Shown piece by piece: positions 12,041 through 24,354 of a stretch of 64,000 nt of DNA (position 1 is its first letter; every line of letters starts with the position of its first letter). The position numbers and the translations under genes were made by a program. The stretch covers positions 4,354,001-4,418,000 of the forward strand of contig JACCIC010000022.1 in the NCBI GenBank assembly GCA_018907035.1, given 5' to 3'. Source of the stretch: Sycobia sp. Sy_11 (taxonomy: Eukaryota; Arthropoda; Insecta; Hymenoptera; Epichrysomallidae). The notes beneath the pieces are model-generated. The model worked only from the letters and a program-made list of their open reading frames with translations. It searched no databases and was not told the DNA's origin.

Positions 12041-12960
12041 AAGTATATGCTATATTTTGTGAAACGTTACTGTTCTCGGCATTAGCACTCCGTATGCTCG
12101 AGAGAAAAACTTGTACTCAAGTAATTTTAAATCTCTGCGCTTCAAAAGCTGAGCATACGCTAGTAATAAATGTGTAGCTAATCCTTCTCTGATTGTTTCC
12201 GCACCTAGAGGAACAAGAAGTACGGCAGATGGGCGCCCGATCATAAACGGATGCATACACGCTGTCCCTCCCCCCACTCAGGTAGTAATTGACCGCGCCC
12301 GGTCATTTCAAGTCTGCACGGACTCTTGGTGTGACTCATCTAAGCACTGTATTGAGCCCTAAAATGACGATTTATATAGGACAGGGGGCAAGATCCTTCA
12401 GAATCTTTGCGCAGAAGATTTGAGGAGAGTCAGTGTGTTGGTAGAGCTTCAAACGGCAACTCTAGAACCGCGCATTCAAAGGTGATTAAATGCTAAAAGT
12501 CTCTCCGTTGCTTGTGTGTAATTCTTCCTTGGTGTCATACGTGCCTTACGTTTTACTATAATAGAAAGGTGTCCTCGTAAAACCAGCGACACAGCTTCTA
12601 ACAGGGATAGTGACGGGGCAACCGGTGGAGCTATCAGGGATCGTTCTCGGGTCTCTGGGTTGTTTTATTGAAAGTTTCTGCCCTCAGATCGGCAAACCCG
12701 GCGATACCGCAGTATTTTCCGAGACGTCGGAGCTACGGTGCGCTTTGTATGCGGAAAACACCTTCCTTTCTCAATTTCTGTCGGCCTTAGGCTGGCAAAC
12801 GAGCGTCACCGAAGTTGAATAGCCATTTGTTCTCCTTTTTGTTAAGGTATTTTAGTTATACATTAGCTTACGCGCGATTCTCTGGTGATTTTAACTGGTT
12901 ATTGTAACTCGTTGGGTGTATTGTATGTGCGCGTATTGTAATGTTCTGCGCGTGATTCTT
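12041..12960. other. GC-richer island, probable decayed mobile element
   Basis: Base composition shifts sharply from the AT-rich background. Two short frames (12277-12050 on the minus strand and 12610-12822 on the plus strand) have ordinary amino-acid composition but no motif I recognise. In this window, such islands are otherwise all transposable elements. Confidence 0.4.
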
Positions 12961-13712
12961 AGCTTTTAGAATAAGTGTGTATATTTCTAACGTGAACATA
13001 GTACACTACGTTATATATTTTAAAGTAAAGGTAGTCATTGGTACTTAAAGGGCTTTTCCCCCACTTGAGACTGGTGTTTTTATGTCGAATAAGTAACAAT
13101 GGGCTTTTATTCCTACTTATTATTAAAACATCATTTATATCAATTAATTATATTGATTTATATCATTTGCACCTTTCCTTTTTTCATGAACTTATTTTAA
13201 TGCTTTTTTTATACATACAGTATAGGTGAGATTTATTTATATTTAATCAGATATTTTCAGTTACTTTTATTACATAATTAAATTTTATTTTTAAACCTCA
13301 TTTATAATTAAACCAAATTTACCTATTACAATTTGACAAGATCCTAAAGATATTGTGACAGATGCAGTAAATATTCAAAAAATTCAGTCACAACTAGATT
13401 TACTTATTGACATTCCTATAGCTGGATTAGACACTACTAATTATGCGAACACCGTAAGAACAGTTTTTCTATTTCTAAAATATCAGTAACAATACTTGGA
13501 CTTGACTAAGATATAATAAATCAATTTCATGCTATCTTATATGTGCACTCAAGCAAGTATGATATAAAATTCGATAACTTTATGAAGTCAAATTTGCATT
13601 TTCCAGCTTGAACCCGCTCGGGATCGACTCACCACGGGTGCGACCATTATATACGTTCAAATAAGTGTGTTTAGATTATCCGAAATAAATAATAAGATAT
13701 GTCACATAGGAA

Positions 13713-13714
13713 TA

Positions 13715-13787
<73 letters not shown>

Positions 13788-13788
13788 T
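13713..13788. repeat. (TA)n microsatellite with CA interruptions
   Basis: AT dinucleotide array interrupted three times by CATATA-type units. Confidence 0.9.
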
Positions 13789-13799
13789 TATTCCTGCAT

Positions 13800-15840
13800 T
13801 ACTTTATGCAAATCCATTCTCTGTTCCGCATTTTGTAGTGCGATTATCAGTGTTCTCAAAAGAACCGAGATAGAACCGCCCGGTGTTTCTAAGCATACCA
13901 TATCATGTAAATGTTCAGAAATATGATCACATCGTATATAATAATTATCTTTCGATGTCTATTAACTTTCGTTTTAATAATTAATTTATTCCTTTAAATA
14001 GTTTATTATGAGAATTAAGCAATAACAAATTTATATAATCCTCTGTTTGGACTTTACAAATTTATATGAATTCACAACTGACTTCTGCGATAACGCGAGA
14101 TAATACGCTGACATAAAAAAAATTACTTTATATGAAATGTATTATTCTAAAAGATTGTTTAATCTCAGATATCTAACAATGTGTGAGTGAATCAAATGTT
14201 TGCAGATAGTGTTTGTGTCAAGATTGATTGATTCAATAAATTTAATGATAAAAAAGTTAAGAATTTTGGTTCAGAGATCTGATTAAACGCGAGTAATTAA
14301 ATTTTTTTTCTCTAATTATGCTCAAACAAATTTGAAAATCAATAAAAAGTATGAGTATTGTATCATTTTATAACAGTTACATAAACGGTGCTTGTTATTT
14401 CGCGGCTCTGATTCAAGATGACTCGGCCCCAACTCACTCAACAGGCAACAACACACAACCAGGTTATTTTGGCAAGCAACAAATCATACTTGTTCTATAA
14501 ATCTTATAAGAATCTAGCTCTAACTCAACAGGGCTCAGCTCCTGGTCACTTACCGCGTCACCAGGTTTGCAAATATAATATTGTGTTAGATTTAAATTTG
14601 TACACTGCACGTTAGCTTTGACTCAACAAACCTCGCTTCTTGATCGCTGAGCATGACAACAATTTTCGTCACTATATAAGTCTAATTGAAAGAAAATAAT
14701 CTATTTTTTCCTCTCGTTCAGCATGCCAGAGTAAAAATAGGTTCGTTTCATTTTTAAACATTTGCTTTCAAGGATGGTTTTGGTCTGCTATGAATAAATT
14801 CCAATACGTTAGTTTTTAATTATAAAAAATAATAATTATTAATTTGTTAATAGAATGAATAAAATTAATAAATATAACAAATAAGTGAAAGTAATGAAAT
14901 AAATAATAAATTGCCGCTGTTTGTTCTTGTCTTGTCGACGTGCCACTTGCTCGATAAATTTCGCTGCGAACAAAAAGGAACACAAATTTTTATTTAATTA
15001 ATTTCATTACATTTAAATTAAATATAAATTTGAAGTCTTTGAAAACTCATTCTTCACGTATTTATTATATTATAACTATTTCGCGAATAAATTTGCGTAC
15101 GCCGAGTATGCCCGAGATTTATAGCCCGCTGTCGTCCTGTCAACGAATCCCACTCGATGTGCCGGCTTCGAGGCTGCCGGTATACTGAAGTTTTACAACG
15201 CCAGCGTCTTTATTTATAATTGAACAAAATATTCACCAGTCTGTGCCTGTTCCTATCATACGGCACCGTGCCGTGTCGCGCGACGTCTTCACTGCTTCGC
15301 CAAGTTCATATCGGCTCGTAGAAAGATAGCGCATGCTTGAGCGTCTTTGCACCCGCTCAATTTTTCCTTCTCTCTCTACTCTCGGACTTCATAACTTCGA
15401 GACCCCGCATGATATATCTCCACATATAAGATATTATATTCATGCAAATTCTATTATCCGCGTATGCGCGATTATACTTGCTTTTTTACAATGCAAATAC
15501 AGTTTAAATTATTTAATTTTAAAATAATTAAAAGTTGAATAAAATATAATTAGTAACACAAACAGCAATTCGAAAAGAAGGTGAACAACGAAATTGTAGA
15601 AATGTAAAACAGCTGCAGCGAAGAAGAGAAATCCAAAAATTTAGTCGTTGTCACAAAGTAAGTACCATTTTAGCAGCTAAGAACCTATGAAACGTAGACG
15701 TTAACGAAGGTATCCATCAGCCTGCCATGATAAAGAACACTAGATAAATTTAGTTATTTTATATGTGCCTTTGTGAGAGTATTTAAATTGCATCCGTTTT
15801 TGATCCATTCTATTAAGCTTGATACTCGTTCATTCTTTAT
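13800..15840. other. Intergenic, no gene recognised
   Basis: Mostly AT-rich. A moderately GC-rich patch at about 15080-15400 has no recognisable frame or RNA fold. The short frames at 14418-14615 and 15333-15527 have no supporting motif. Confidence 0.5.
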
Positions 15841-15849
15841 TTTCAGTTC

Positions 15850-16010
15850 GTAAATTTACATCTGCAAGAAAAGAACTTTTAAAAAAATTTTAAAATTGTT
15901 AGGCCAGTTTGATCTGTTCTTAACATATTAAGAACTTTAAAAAATATACATCTTTTCATGTATTTTATAAAAAATTTATCTAAATTTTTCGAAATTTCGA
16001 AATATATTAC
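15850..16010 (-). repeat. Copy 1 of a ~140-bp dispersed repeat (inverted)
   Basis: It contains TAGGCCAGTTTGATCTGTTC, then TATTAAGAACTTTAAAAAAT and AAATTTTTCGAAATTTCGAA. The reverse complement matches copies at about 17385-17500 and 17665-17790 through the whole block. Confidence 0.7.
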
Positions 16011-16894
16011 CACAAAAAATATTATATAACGACATTAAGTCACATCAAAATTGTCAGATGTCTTGGGTGCGATAAAAGAAAACATAAATAATATATGTCA
16101 TTATATGGTAAATCTCATCATAACAAAACAAAATAATATTCATATAGCAGAACAATATTTATACAAAATATCTTTTTAAAATATTCTAAAGAAGATTAAG
16201 AAAAAAGAAATTATGTAACGCAATTACAGCTTAAAATAATTTAGTTTTATATGAAATAAAATAAATTTTAAAATAAAGTTCGTTTTATATGAATTCCTAT
16301 AAATAACAGCATGTCTAGATTACACAAAATATATTTAAAAATCTGAAAAATATTAATAAATAAATAGTTTTAACGGAAATGCAGTTTAATAAAATAATTA
16401 TGTCGTTTAGAAATAGCCGAATTCATTTTCACATAATTTTGTACATCAAATGGAATGTCTAGCGGATTTTTCAAAAACTATTACTTAAGATATAATAAGT
16501 AGACGAATAATAGATATTAAAATGAGCATTCACTTGATATCAAATTATAAGGAAAAAACAATTTATATTTATTCTCATAATTCAATAATATTAAAAAAAA
16601 AATTATGGTGTTTTTTTAAGTAATTAATTTTCGTGTGAAAGAAGTTGACAGTATATAATGAAATCTGAAAAAATGAGGCTTTATTGGTAAATGATTTTGA
16701 ATTTTGTACCTAAATACCTTTTAAAATATCCAAAAATATAAAGAAATATGATTTATAGTTTATTTTGAATGAATTATAGATAAGAATTATATATAATAAG
16801 ATATTATTCTTTTATTTTTGAACAGACTAAACAATCCTATGTTCAAGAATACAGATATATTTGCTCAATTTTCGGTCTCAAAAAAATTAGTAAA

Positions 16895-17035
16895 TACTGT
16901 TTAGTGAAAGATCTCCGAAAAATTCCTTCGACAAGAATCGAACTCGGACCATTAAGAAACTTCAATTTGACAAATAAAGTCCGGTGCTTAATGATAGGAA
17001 ATAAATCGATGCGTTTATTGTTTGATCCGAAGCTA
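16895..17035 (-). repeat. SINE-like repeat with a tRNA B-box-like segment, copy 1
   Basis: On the minus strand the order is TTTATTTCCTATCATTAAGC, a spacer, then CTTAATGGTCCGAGTTCGAT TCTTGTC. The GAGTTCGATTC core resembles a tRNA T-arm/B box. The block aligns with 45415-45530 in the same order. It is not an intact tRNA. Confidence 0.45.
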
Positions 17036-17384
17036 TTCTATATATTCATGAAATTGTTTTAATAACGTAAATAAAAATTCTAGAACTTGTAGAAATAATG
17101 TTTCAATTAGATATAAGCAAAAACCTGACTTTTATGCCAATTGAAAATGGTAACTTCTTATCGAAAGGAACTTCAATAAACAATATCGTGAAAGATTTGC
17201 TTATTAAGTATTGTTCTGCTATATGAACATTTTTTTGTTTTGCTATGAGATTTACAATATAATTACTTCATTATTATGTTTTTTTTTCATCGTAATGAGG
17301 CCATCTGACTAATTTTTTTATTTAATGATCTGATTTTTAATTTCGTTATCTAATATTTTTTTGTATTAAATATATTTCGGAATT

Positions 17385-17500
17385 TCGAAAAATTTATATA
17401 AATTTTTTATAAACACATGAGATGACGTATATGTTTTGAAGTTCTTAATAGGCTTAGAACACATCAAACTCGCCTAACTAAATTACTTCTTTTAAAAGTT
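17385..17500 (+). repeat. Copy 2 of the ~140-bp dispersed repeat
   Basis: It contains CGGAATTTCGAAAAATTTAT, AGTTCTTAATAGGCTTAGAA and CATCAAACTCGCCTAACTAA. With copy 1 it forms an inverted pair about 1.4 kb apart, as terminal repeats of a transposon would. Confidence 0.7.
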
Positions 17501-17664
17501 CTTTTTTTGGCGATTGCATTTCTTTTTTAACGAATTAGTATTTAATGAATTCAATGAAAAAACTCTACAAAATAATATAATATAATTAAATATATTATTA
17601 TGTTTTCCTTTATCACGACCATAAAATATGAGTATTACAATGAACTTGAATGACTTTTAATATA

Positions 17665-17790
17665 TTTCTGAATTTAACAAAATATTTTATATAAGTTTTT
17701 TTATAAAATGACATGATTAGATTTATTGGTTTCAAAGCTTTCAATATGCTAAGAGCATACAAGACTCGCCTAACTATTTTGATTGAATTG
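17665..17790 (+). repeat. Copy 3 of the ~140-bp dispersed repeat
   Basis: It has the same order of blocks as copy 2: a TATTTCTGAATTT-type start, CAATATGCTAAGAGCATACA, then AGACTCGCCTAACTATTTTG. It is more diverged and in direct orientation to copy 2. Confidence 0.65.
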
Positions 17791-18651
17791 CAGTTGATTC
17801 TTTCATTTTACTATAGGAAAGGAATTTTTTATTACCACCACGTAATTTCAGCGCATCTTTAGCTGTTAATGTAGTTTTGAATTGGCAAATAAATTTGATT
17901 AGTTTAAATATACATTTTCATTCAGTTAATATTTAGAAACTGCGATATAAGGCTTTACGATAAGGAAAGTCTACTAAGAAACAATAATAAGAATTTTTTT
18001 ATATGACAACGCTTCCGTATAAAAAAGTGCTAACTTCGCGCCCGATTCAAGAAGGTGCTATTTTGCAGACCATTTTTTTCCTTCAATTTCAATTAGCACT
18101 AATAAATAATTAAATCTTGACGGTATTTAAGAAGGTACCCCACCGACTGTATGAAAAATTCATTCTCATTTGTTTATCGTAGTAATTGATATGACAACGC
18201 TATCTACGTGTAATTATTTTTTTTATACGTTATAATTAATATTGTTCATTAAACACAACAGTAAAATAACCTCACATTCGTCACATTTCGTTCCATATAT
18301 CGATCCTAATCTATACTAATTCTAGTGTATTTTTAAGAAAAACACTCGGACTTACCTTGATTGTTTTGATTTTAATTGATATTTCGTAACAGAATTTCAT
18401 ACATCTCCGAATATTAATAATAATTATAGCACTAAAGTGAATAAATATGTACTGCTAAAAAGTTAATAAAGTTGATGCTTAAAACCAATATAATTATATC
18501 GATATATGTCCATAGAGAGTTGCGGCATTGACAGGCGTAGGAAATAGTAGCAGACGATGAGCGAAGAACATCATGCTTGGTCGATAAAATACGATATTCA
18601 AGTGTGTAGCAATAACTTCTCCGGGGAGTTTCATATTTGAATAGTAGAATA

Positions 18652-19230
18652 CAAAGTCTGTTTCAAAAGTTAAATAGGGATTCAAACAGTGGTGCCACCT
18701 GTTTGTGACCCTGTGCGTTCAAAAGGAGCATGATAGGCGTTTCAAAGACGGCAGGGAAGTCCTCAATAATGACAAACGTTCGGATCGTCCGAGAGAAGTG
18801 GTAAACCAAAGGAACATCGAGAAAGTATAAAGGGTTTGATAGCCAGTATTCGTCGTATTCAGTCGAAATATCACGAAAATGGATGCTGGCGATTGTTGCA
18901 TCATAATGCACCATCCCATCGATCGATATTGATGAATGATTTTATCAAAAATGGCATTCTGACGGTCAATTACTCACCATATTCGCCTGATATGGTACTT
19001 TTTGACCTCCACTTATTTGACAAATTGCATTGGGCGATGAAAGGAAAGCGTTACAGGGACATCGAAGACATTCAAAAGGCAACGATCGCCATTTTGAAAA
19101 TGATTCCGGTCAATGACATGAAAAAGTTGTTTAACATGCTGTTCAAATGCGCTAAACAATAAATTAATTTTGCAATAATAATTTATTGTTGTTTTTTTTT
19201 AAAGTCTGGGAACTTTTGAAACAGACCTTC
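18652..19230 (+). mobile_element. mariner transposon, internally deleted
   Basis: The element is flanked by TA (18650-18651, 19231-19232). Its inverted ends share GTCTGTTTCAAAAGTT. The first coding piece, RRFKDGREVLNNDKRSDRPR, is the usual mariner segment after the helix-turn-helix and soon hits a stop. The last piece (to 19162) holds LLHHNAPSHRS, YSPYSPDMVLFDLHLFDKL and the C-terminus. The middle is deleted. The expected HHDNAPSH has lost its Asp codon, so even the remaining catalytic core is dead. Confidence 0.85.
18836..19162 (+). pseudogene. mariner transposase C-terminal fragment
   Basis: The 108-residue frame covers the last third of a mariner transposase. It includes the third catalytic Asp (VLFDLHLF, aligned with APCDFWLF) but lacks the second one (HHNAPSH). 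The first ~20 residues are read-through of deleted sequence. Confidence 0.8.
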
Positions 19231-20960
19231 TACAATATCCAAGTGTCTTAAGATGGATTCTACGGGGAATTTCATACTCTGTCAATAAAATACGTCCGGG
19301 GGTGTCGGGATCACTTCTACGGGTAATTAGATATACTACCATCTCTACACGAAACTCCTCGGCAAGGACGTGGAAGTCTTTCCGAAACACCTGGTTATCA
19401 GTTTCTACAGTGTGGACACGAATCTATAATTTGTCTAAACTATAAATCAATCTTTATATCTACTTGATATATGCATGTATGTATGTATATATATATATAT
19501 ATATATATCCTGCGGCTATTTTTAGACTTTTAGGACTGGAAACTTTACTATAACTATATATAGTAGAGAGAAAGTGTTTTTGATAAAAATCATATATATA
19601 CGTTGTAATACCCTTTATTATTGAATCGACTTGTAGATTGCATATACCATTGCCCTGCCCTCTCGAAATTCATATTCGATGGTTAGATCGCTGGCAGCCG
19701 TTACAGATCTGCAGGAATTTTCAGAATTATTGAACATGCACAGAGGTCGATACGACAAGGGTACCTCCGGCAGTCCCTTGTCCTTATCAATAAGTATAAA
19801 CTTCGCCACCTTCTAGCTAGCATAAAATATGCTAGCCTTCAGACACAAGTTGTACGTTGATAAAAGGAGTTCCGAATGTGCTTCCACTGCTGTTTACTCT
19901 ATCTCCCCTGGAATTTCATCGAGTCCTGGAACCCTCTTGTTTCGAATAGATGTCAGCCCTGGTGAGCTTCTCCGTCCTAAGCAGTGGGACATCCGTTTTT
20001 CCCTCTGGTGGCATTGGATCGGATCTGTCAGAATGAATAGGGAACAGTGAGTCTATAATATTCTGTAATGGTGCTGAGATCCAAGTTGCCTGTGCTTCCA
20101 TGAGCTTCGAGTTTTCCAATAATCACTGTATACCCTAAACCATGAATCCCGGTCCAGATCTTTATATAAGTCGGCGTTTGCTGACCTCAATCGTCCGACT
20201 GAGGGTTTTTTTGGAAAGCTTATATTTAGGTCTGCTCAAAGCGATATCATCTCCCTGCTTGTTAGCTGTCTGTAGTAGCCTCCTAAGACGCAAACACTAA
20301 TGATTTAATTTTATGTGACCTGTCCATCATTAAACAGGTCACACAAAGATTGTTTAAGGTTTACATAAAGATTGTGATGTTGACATCTGGGCTTTTTTTG
20401 CTCTTAATAGGTCATTCGGAATCCCATCAAGACTGCATTATCCACGTTCAATGGTCTACAAGAATTTCCCTCTATTCATTCTCGTGACATTCCATCTGAG
20501 GGATCTTCGTAAATTACGTCCAATATAATCTGGCCTTCCTTTCACACATTCGGAATATGATATACTGATGATCGACAGCTGTGTAATCCTCAATCAAGTA
20601 CCAGTCTTGGATTCGCAAGACCAGACAGCCTGATGCTCAGGTAATATCTAGTATTATTTCGGTGTAACCAGGCATCTTAAAGGTCGAAGTAGAGCGAGTA
20701 TTTATAACCTAACCCTAGTCTGGACATTAAATCCATGGCTCTCTGTCTTTTTGAGTACAATAATGTCATTCAGCCTTCGAGGGCCTTTGCATTGAAATAT
20801 ACGATATCGCCCAACTCATTATTCATTTCGCTCACCATGCCTGTCAGCTCATCAAGAATGACCTGGTAATCACCCATGGCTTGGTTACCACTATATTAGA
20901 GTAGAGTAGGTAACCACTTACATATGTGATGCAGTTGCACGTCACTTAAATATAGTTGGG

Positions 20961-21368
20961 AATTTAAATGGCCCTAGTTCCAGTGAGCGTGCTATCCCAG
21001 ATCTTTTCTATCCCGATACTGTTAGATGATGATGACAATACCAGCGTCAGTTTCGCGGAAGAGCGGAGCCAGAATGTAGTTAGACGTACTGCTACAATTA
21101 AAATTCTCTTCTACCACTACGACTATTTGGCTTTCTTCGATAAAACCTTACAAAAAATCGGACAGACGCCGGACCGGCATTATGTCGGTACCGCTCCGGA
21201 TTCTCTTCTTCTATATAGAGGAATCACTTAGGATCCACAGAACCTACCACGGCCTTGTGTTTTCCGTGTCCACATCTAGAGAGCAACTAACGCTACGATC
21301 AAGGCAATTAGAGTTATGGTTCAGGTGGTTATAACCAGGCATATGTAGCACCTAGCTACTATGACCGG
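20961..21368 (-). other. Decayed LINE sequence left of the R2-clade insertion
   Basis: Composition matches the R1-clade LINE remnant on either side. I could not place it in a specific domain. The + strand frame at 20968-21231 has no recognisable motif. Confidence 0.4.
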
Positions 21369-21705
21369 ACGGCAGACTTTACAATTTACGAGGTGCACTA
21401 TTTTTTTTTTCGCTCTTTTAATAAAATGAAACAACCAACAATATATAATAACTATAACTACAACTACAATATAATTTATATTTACAATATTTACAATCGT
21501 TGGCTGCCGAGCTCCTTGATGCCGATTGGTGGACTCGCTGGTATTGCGATCCTGAAGAGGATTCACTTATCTTGCTCTCCGGTTGAAGGCTGTGAACGAG
21601 GACCATCCACCAATGAGGACCTGGATGGTCAGAACTGTCAAGTCACGACGGTTGATAATTCCTAACTGTAGAAGTTCTTGGCTCGGGAAAATTTCCCAAA
21701 CCCCT

Positions 21706-22060
21706 CTACAAGTTAGGATGATCGGAAGATGTTTGACCTATCAACCCTGTACGTGTCCTCAATGGCCTCGTTGATGTCTGGGTTATTTGAATATTTTCTG
21801 ATCGCGCTTGCATGCTCCGTATCAGATAATCTTCCGGCAACCTGTGTAAGGACCACTCCGAGATTCCCCATGATTCCGAGCAAATCAGGCTTTCGAAGAC
21901 TATCCCTGGTGTTAAAGTGGGGCTCATCAATGACAGTATAACCTTGACGACGGAGATTACGTGCGACGAAGGATACAACGGCATTATGTCGTTTGATTCG
22001 GGTGTTGTGAGTCCAGTCCCACACTTGCAGAATATGATTGTTGGTTTCTGCAAATGCACA
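21706..22060 (-). pseudogene. R2-clade restriction-like endonuclease end
   Basis: The reading AETNNHILQVWDWTHNTRIK RHNAVV is the CCHC-to-endonuclease passage of R2 proteins, with Trp for the expected Cys and a stop just upstream. GYTVIDEPHFNTRDSLRKPD LLG follows, the xEPxxxTxxGxRKPDLL core holding the nuclease Asp. The HASAIRKYSNNPDINEA segment follows. This domain nicks target DNA in intact elements. Confidence 0.8.
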
Positions 22061-22181
22061 ACCAGCTCAACACAGCCTGCTGCAATTCCTCCCTCGCGAT
22101 TTTCTAGAACGAGAGGGGAGGGCTCCGACCCTCACCTTGTGGCAGTGGATATAATCACGACCACTGAGGAGCCGGGTCCCA

Positions 22182-22791
22182 TCAGCAACCCATTGATGTT
22201 GACGGTGTACGAGATCCGGCATAATATTTCTCTAAATATTGGAGAAATTCAGCCGGAAAACCTGCCGCTTGTGCAGCAGCTAGCAACGCAGAATGTTGCA
22301 CACTGTCAAAGGTCTTCGCTATATCGACAGTGGCTACGTAGAGTGATTGATCACTGGTCATGCGGCTTCTCAATATTACATCGAGGAGAACGTTGTTATC
22401 TCTACAGCCATCTATTCCCTTTCTGAAGGCACGTTGTTGTTCATTTAGGCAGACAGCCTCATCGAGTTCACAAAGTTCTCTTAGCCAGAACTTTGTGAGT
22501 AAAGCGTCTGAGAACCGACGTAATCGAGATTGATCCAAAGTCTCCAGTCTATCCGCATTGTGCGTTCTTCGGAATGAAAATTATATTTGACAGGGATAGG
22601 TGGTCTGGGATACGACCATACCAAAAAAGGAGATTCACAATCCTTAGTAAGACACCTAAGGGTGTCGCTCTTAATTGACGGGCGATGAAACCGTTAGCCC
22701 CCGCCGATGTGCTTACCGATGGTAGTGAAGCTTTAATATCAGCGGGGGTTATCGGTACCCAGATGCTCTCTAGACGAGGTCTTTGTTTCAA
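22182..22791 (-). pseudogene. R2-clade reverse transcriptase, first half
   Basis: Frame 22791-22549 reads WVPITPADIKASLPS and RQLRATPLGVLLRIVNLLFW, then IPDHLSLSNIIFIPK. Frame 22538-22182 continues with LNEQQRAFRKGIDGCRDNNV and LYVATVDIAKTFDSVQHSAL (motif A Asp). This matches the R2-type pattern of QRAFRPxDGCxEN and DxxKAFDSVSH. It ends at residues YYAGSRTPS without the FADD box, then meets the endonuclease region directly. A frameshift separates the two pieces. Confidence 0.82.
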
Positions 22792-22896
22792 CGTAGGCTA
22801 GATGTTGTCGGCCGGTTGAGTGAAGACTGTCGTCCAGTAGGGCCCCATCCTATCCCTAACAGGCTGTAGAGTGCCCTATTTATCATCGAGGATAGA

Positions 22897-23775
22897 TCAT
22901 ATACAATGAGACCTATTCTTCTTCCAGTGCCGCTGGACAATGATATAGTCACGTCTCCTCTTCTCTTTCCTAGAAGTAGGAATGTTGCGGTGCACGACTG
23001 TAGGACCTTGAGAATTCTCAGGCCGTAGTACGTCGCGGATATAGAGGGATAAGGTCTGGAAGGCAGTCTCCCGATTCTTGGTGTTCATGTCCACATTTAC
23101 GATGGTTTGTAGCCTTTCCGCCTCGTACTCGTTGCCCTCCAGGGAAGAAAGTCCTAAGTAATTCAAGACGATGTCTCCGTTTTTTGGGTAGGGCTCAGAA
23201 ATATTTTCTGACGGAAAGGTACTGACTTCGGAAAACTGTAGGTTTGCTTGTATTTCCTCGATGACACGCTTGACCAGTTGTTTGTAAGTAGCGCATTTTG
23301 GCTGCCCCTTGATGGCTCCGAGTGTCCGCTCGGGAAAAGACTCAAGGGGAACCTGGTTGATGAAACGCACGTTCTCGAAGGACAATTCGGCCTCTTTGCG
23401 GGCTAGAATGATGTTTTCTTCAACTTTCCTACGAATGTGCTTTGGTCTAGGTAGATGTAGTTCATCATACCACACCTTGTGCGCTCTTCTTTGGTGAACT
23501 CCTCGTCCAATCTTGGTGTTGAAAGTCCTATCACAGCCGGGGTACTCGCACGTGAATCCTCCTTGTAAAGTTGGTTCGGCGTCATAAGTGGATGTGTCGA
23601 GTAGTTCATTCAAGGCTTGTAATGAAGAAGTGCCAACTTGATGTAGTCGGGGGGGGGGAGGGCTGACAAACCCCAACGACCGATTCTCTATGCCGCTCTT
23701 CGAGGATGCCTCCGCAGGTGCCCTGTGTTTCGGCGGCGACATAACAAGTCTTGCGACTACCCACGTAATCATCAT
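22897..23775 (-). pseudogene. R2-clade N-terminal domain with C2H2 zinc finger
   Basis: The 292-residue frame contains FTCEYPGCDRTFNTKIGRG and then VHQRRAHKVWYDEL at about residues 74-105. This is a CX4C-X12-HX4H finger like the single DNA-binding finger of many R2 proteins. A Lys/Arg-rich segment with RRRDYIIVQRHWKKNRSHCI ends the frame; the position is right for the Myb/linker region. The full R2 protein is about 1000-1200 residues, so this is only its first quarter. Confidence 0.78.
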
Positions 23776-24354
23776 TATTCACCACTCCAGTAGCTAGGAT
23801 CGTTGAACTCTTCGGCAATGTCTTGGATTCTTCTTTCTTCGTCACAGAAGTGGCTCCCTAACACCTTGCTCAAGAATAGCAAAAATAATCATGTACGTTC
23901 GCCATACCCCCACAAAATGTGTTATTGGTTGCATAATTGTGCACATTACACCGTGCAGGCGAGGCAAAGCCTCATCCCTTCAGAATACTTTGCAAGACCA
24001 AGGTTCTCGATCATGCTTTCCCCATCCAGTCGAACTCGCGGCGGGTATAGGTCATTCCGGATTGAGCCATTGGTGCGTACTCCTCAGGACCACCCATATG
24101 AGTAAATGTTAGACTTGAGCATCATTCGGCTAGTCCGGATGCTCGAAATACCCTTGTCTTGCCTCAAGAGAACAAGGAAAGGACACCGGTACGAGAATGC
24201 GTTCAATTTTAGCCCCTGTATCAATTGATATAGAGCTGACAGCGGACACCACATGGAGGTAAAGAACGCATGTGGAGAGTGAGAGGCTGTTAGAGACGCA
24301 TCAAACCTCCTATAGTCCACCAACGGCGGACTTTACAATTTACGAGGTGCACTA

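Larger units (their letters stand above)
18460..20960 (-). mobile_element. Decayed R1-clade LINE, endonuclease and reverse transcriptase part
   Basis: Minus-strand endonuclease remains include VILDELTGMVSEMNNELGD (about 20870-20810) and IQDWYLIEDYTAVDHQYIIF (about 20620-20560), the WxVxEDxTxSDHxxIxF end of the domain. A linker with IIDSLFPIHSDRSDP follows at about 20050. RT motif LPEVPLSYRPLCMFNNSEN and a YEFREGRAMVYAI variant of FRxGRSTxDAI follow at 19618-19790. Stops and frameshifts are frequent. The left boundary is uncertain, and the mariner at 18652-19230 sits within this end. Confidence 0.7.
21401..24322 (-). mobile_element. R2-clade retrotransposon, internally deleted, with 32-bp target duplications
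   Basis: A 2.92-kb element is flanked by direct repeats of 32 bp with one mismatch (21369-21400 and 24323-24354, core ACTTTACAATTTACGAGGTG). Its poly(A) tail is the T run at 21401-21410. In minus-strand order it encodes a C2H2 zinc-finger N-terminus, the first half of a reverse transcriptase, and the restriction-like endonuclease end. This is the R2-type arrangement. The RT active-site half and thumb are missing. The insertion lies within decayed R1-clade LINE sequence, not in 28S rDNA. Confidence 0.82.

Noticed and set aside
21917..22426. 169-residue + strand frame
   Set aside because: Antisense shadow of the R2-clade RT and endonuclease pieces.
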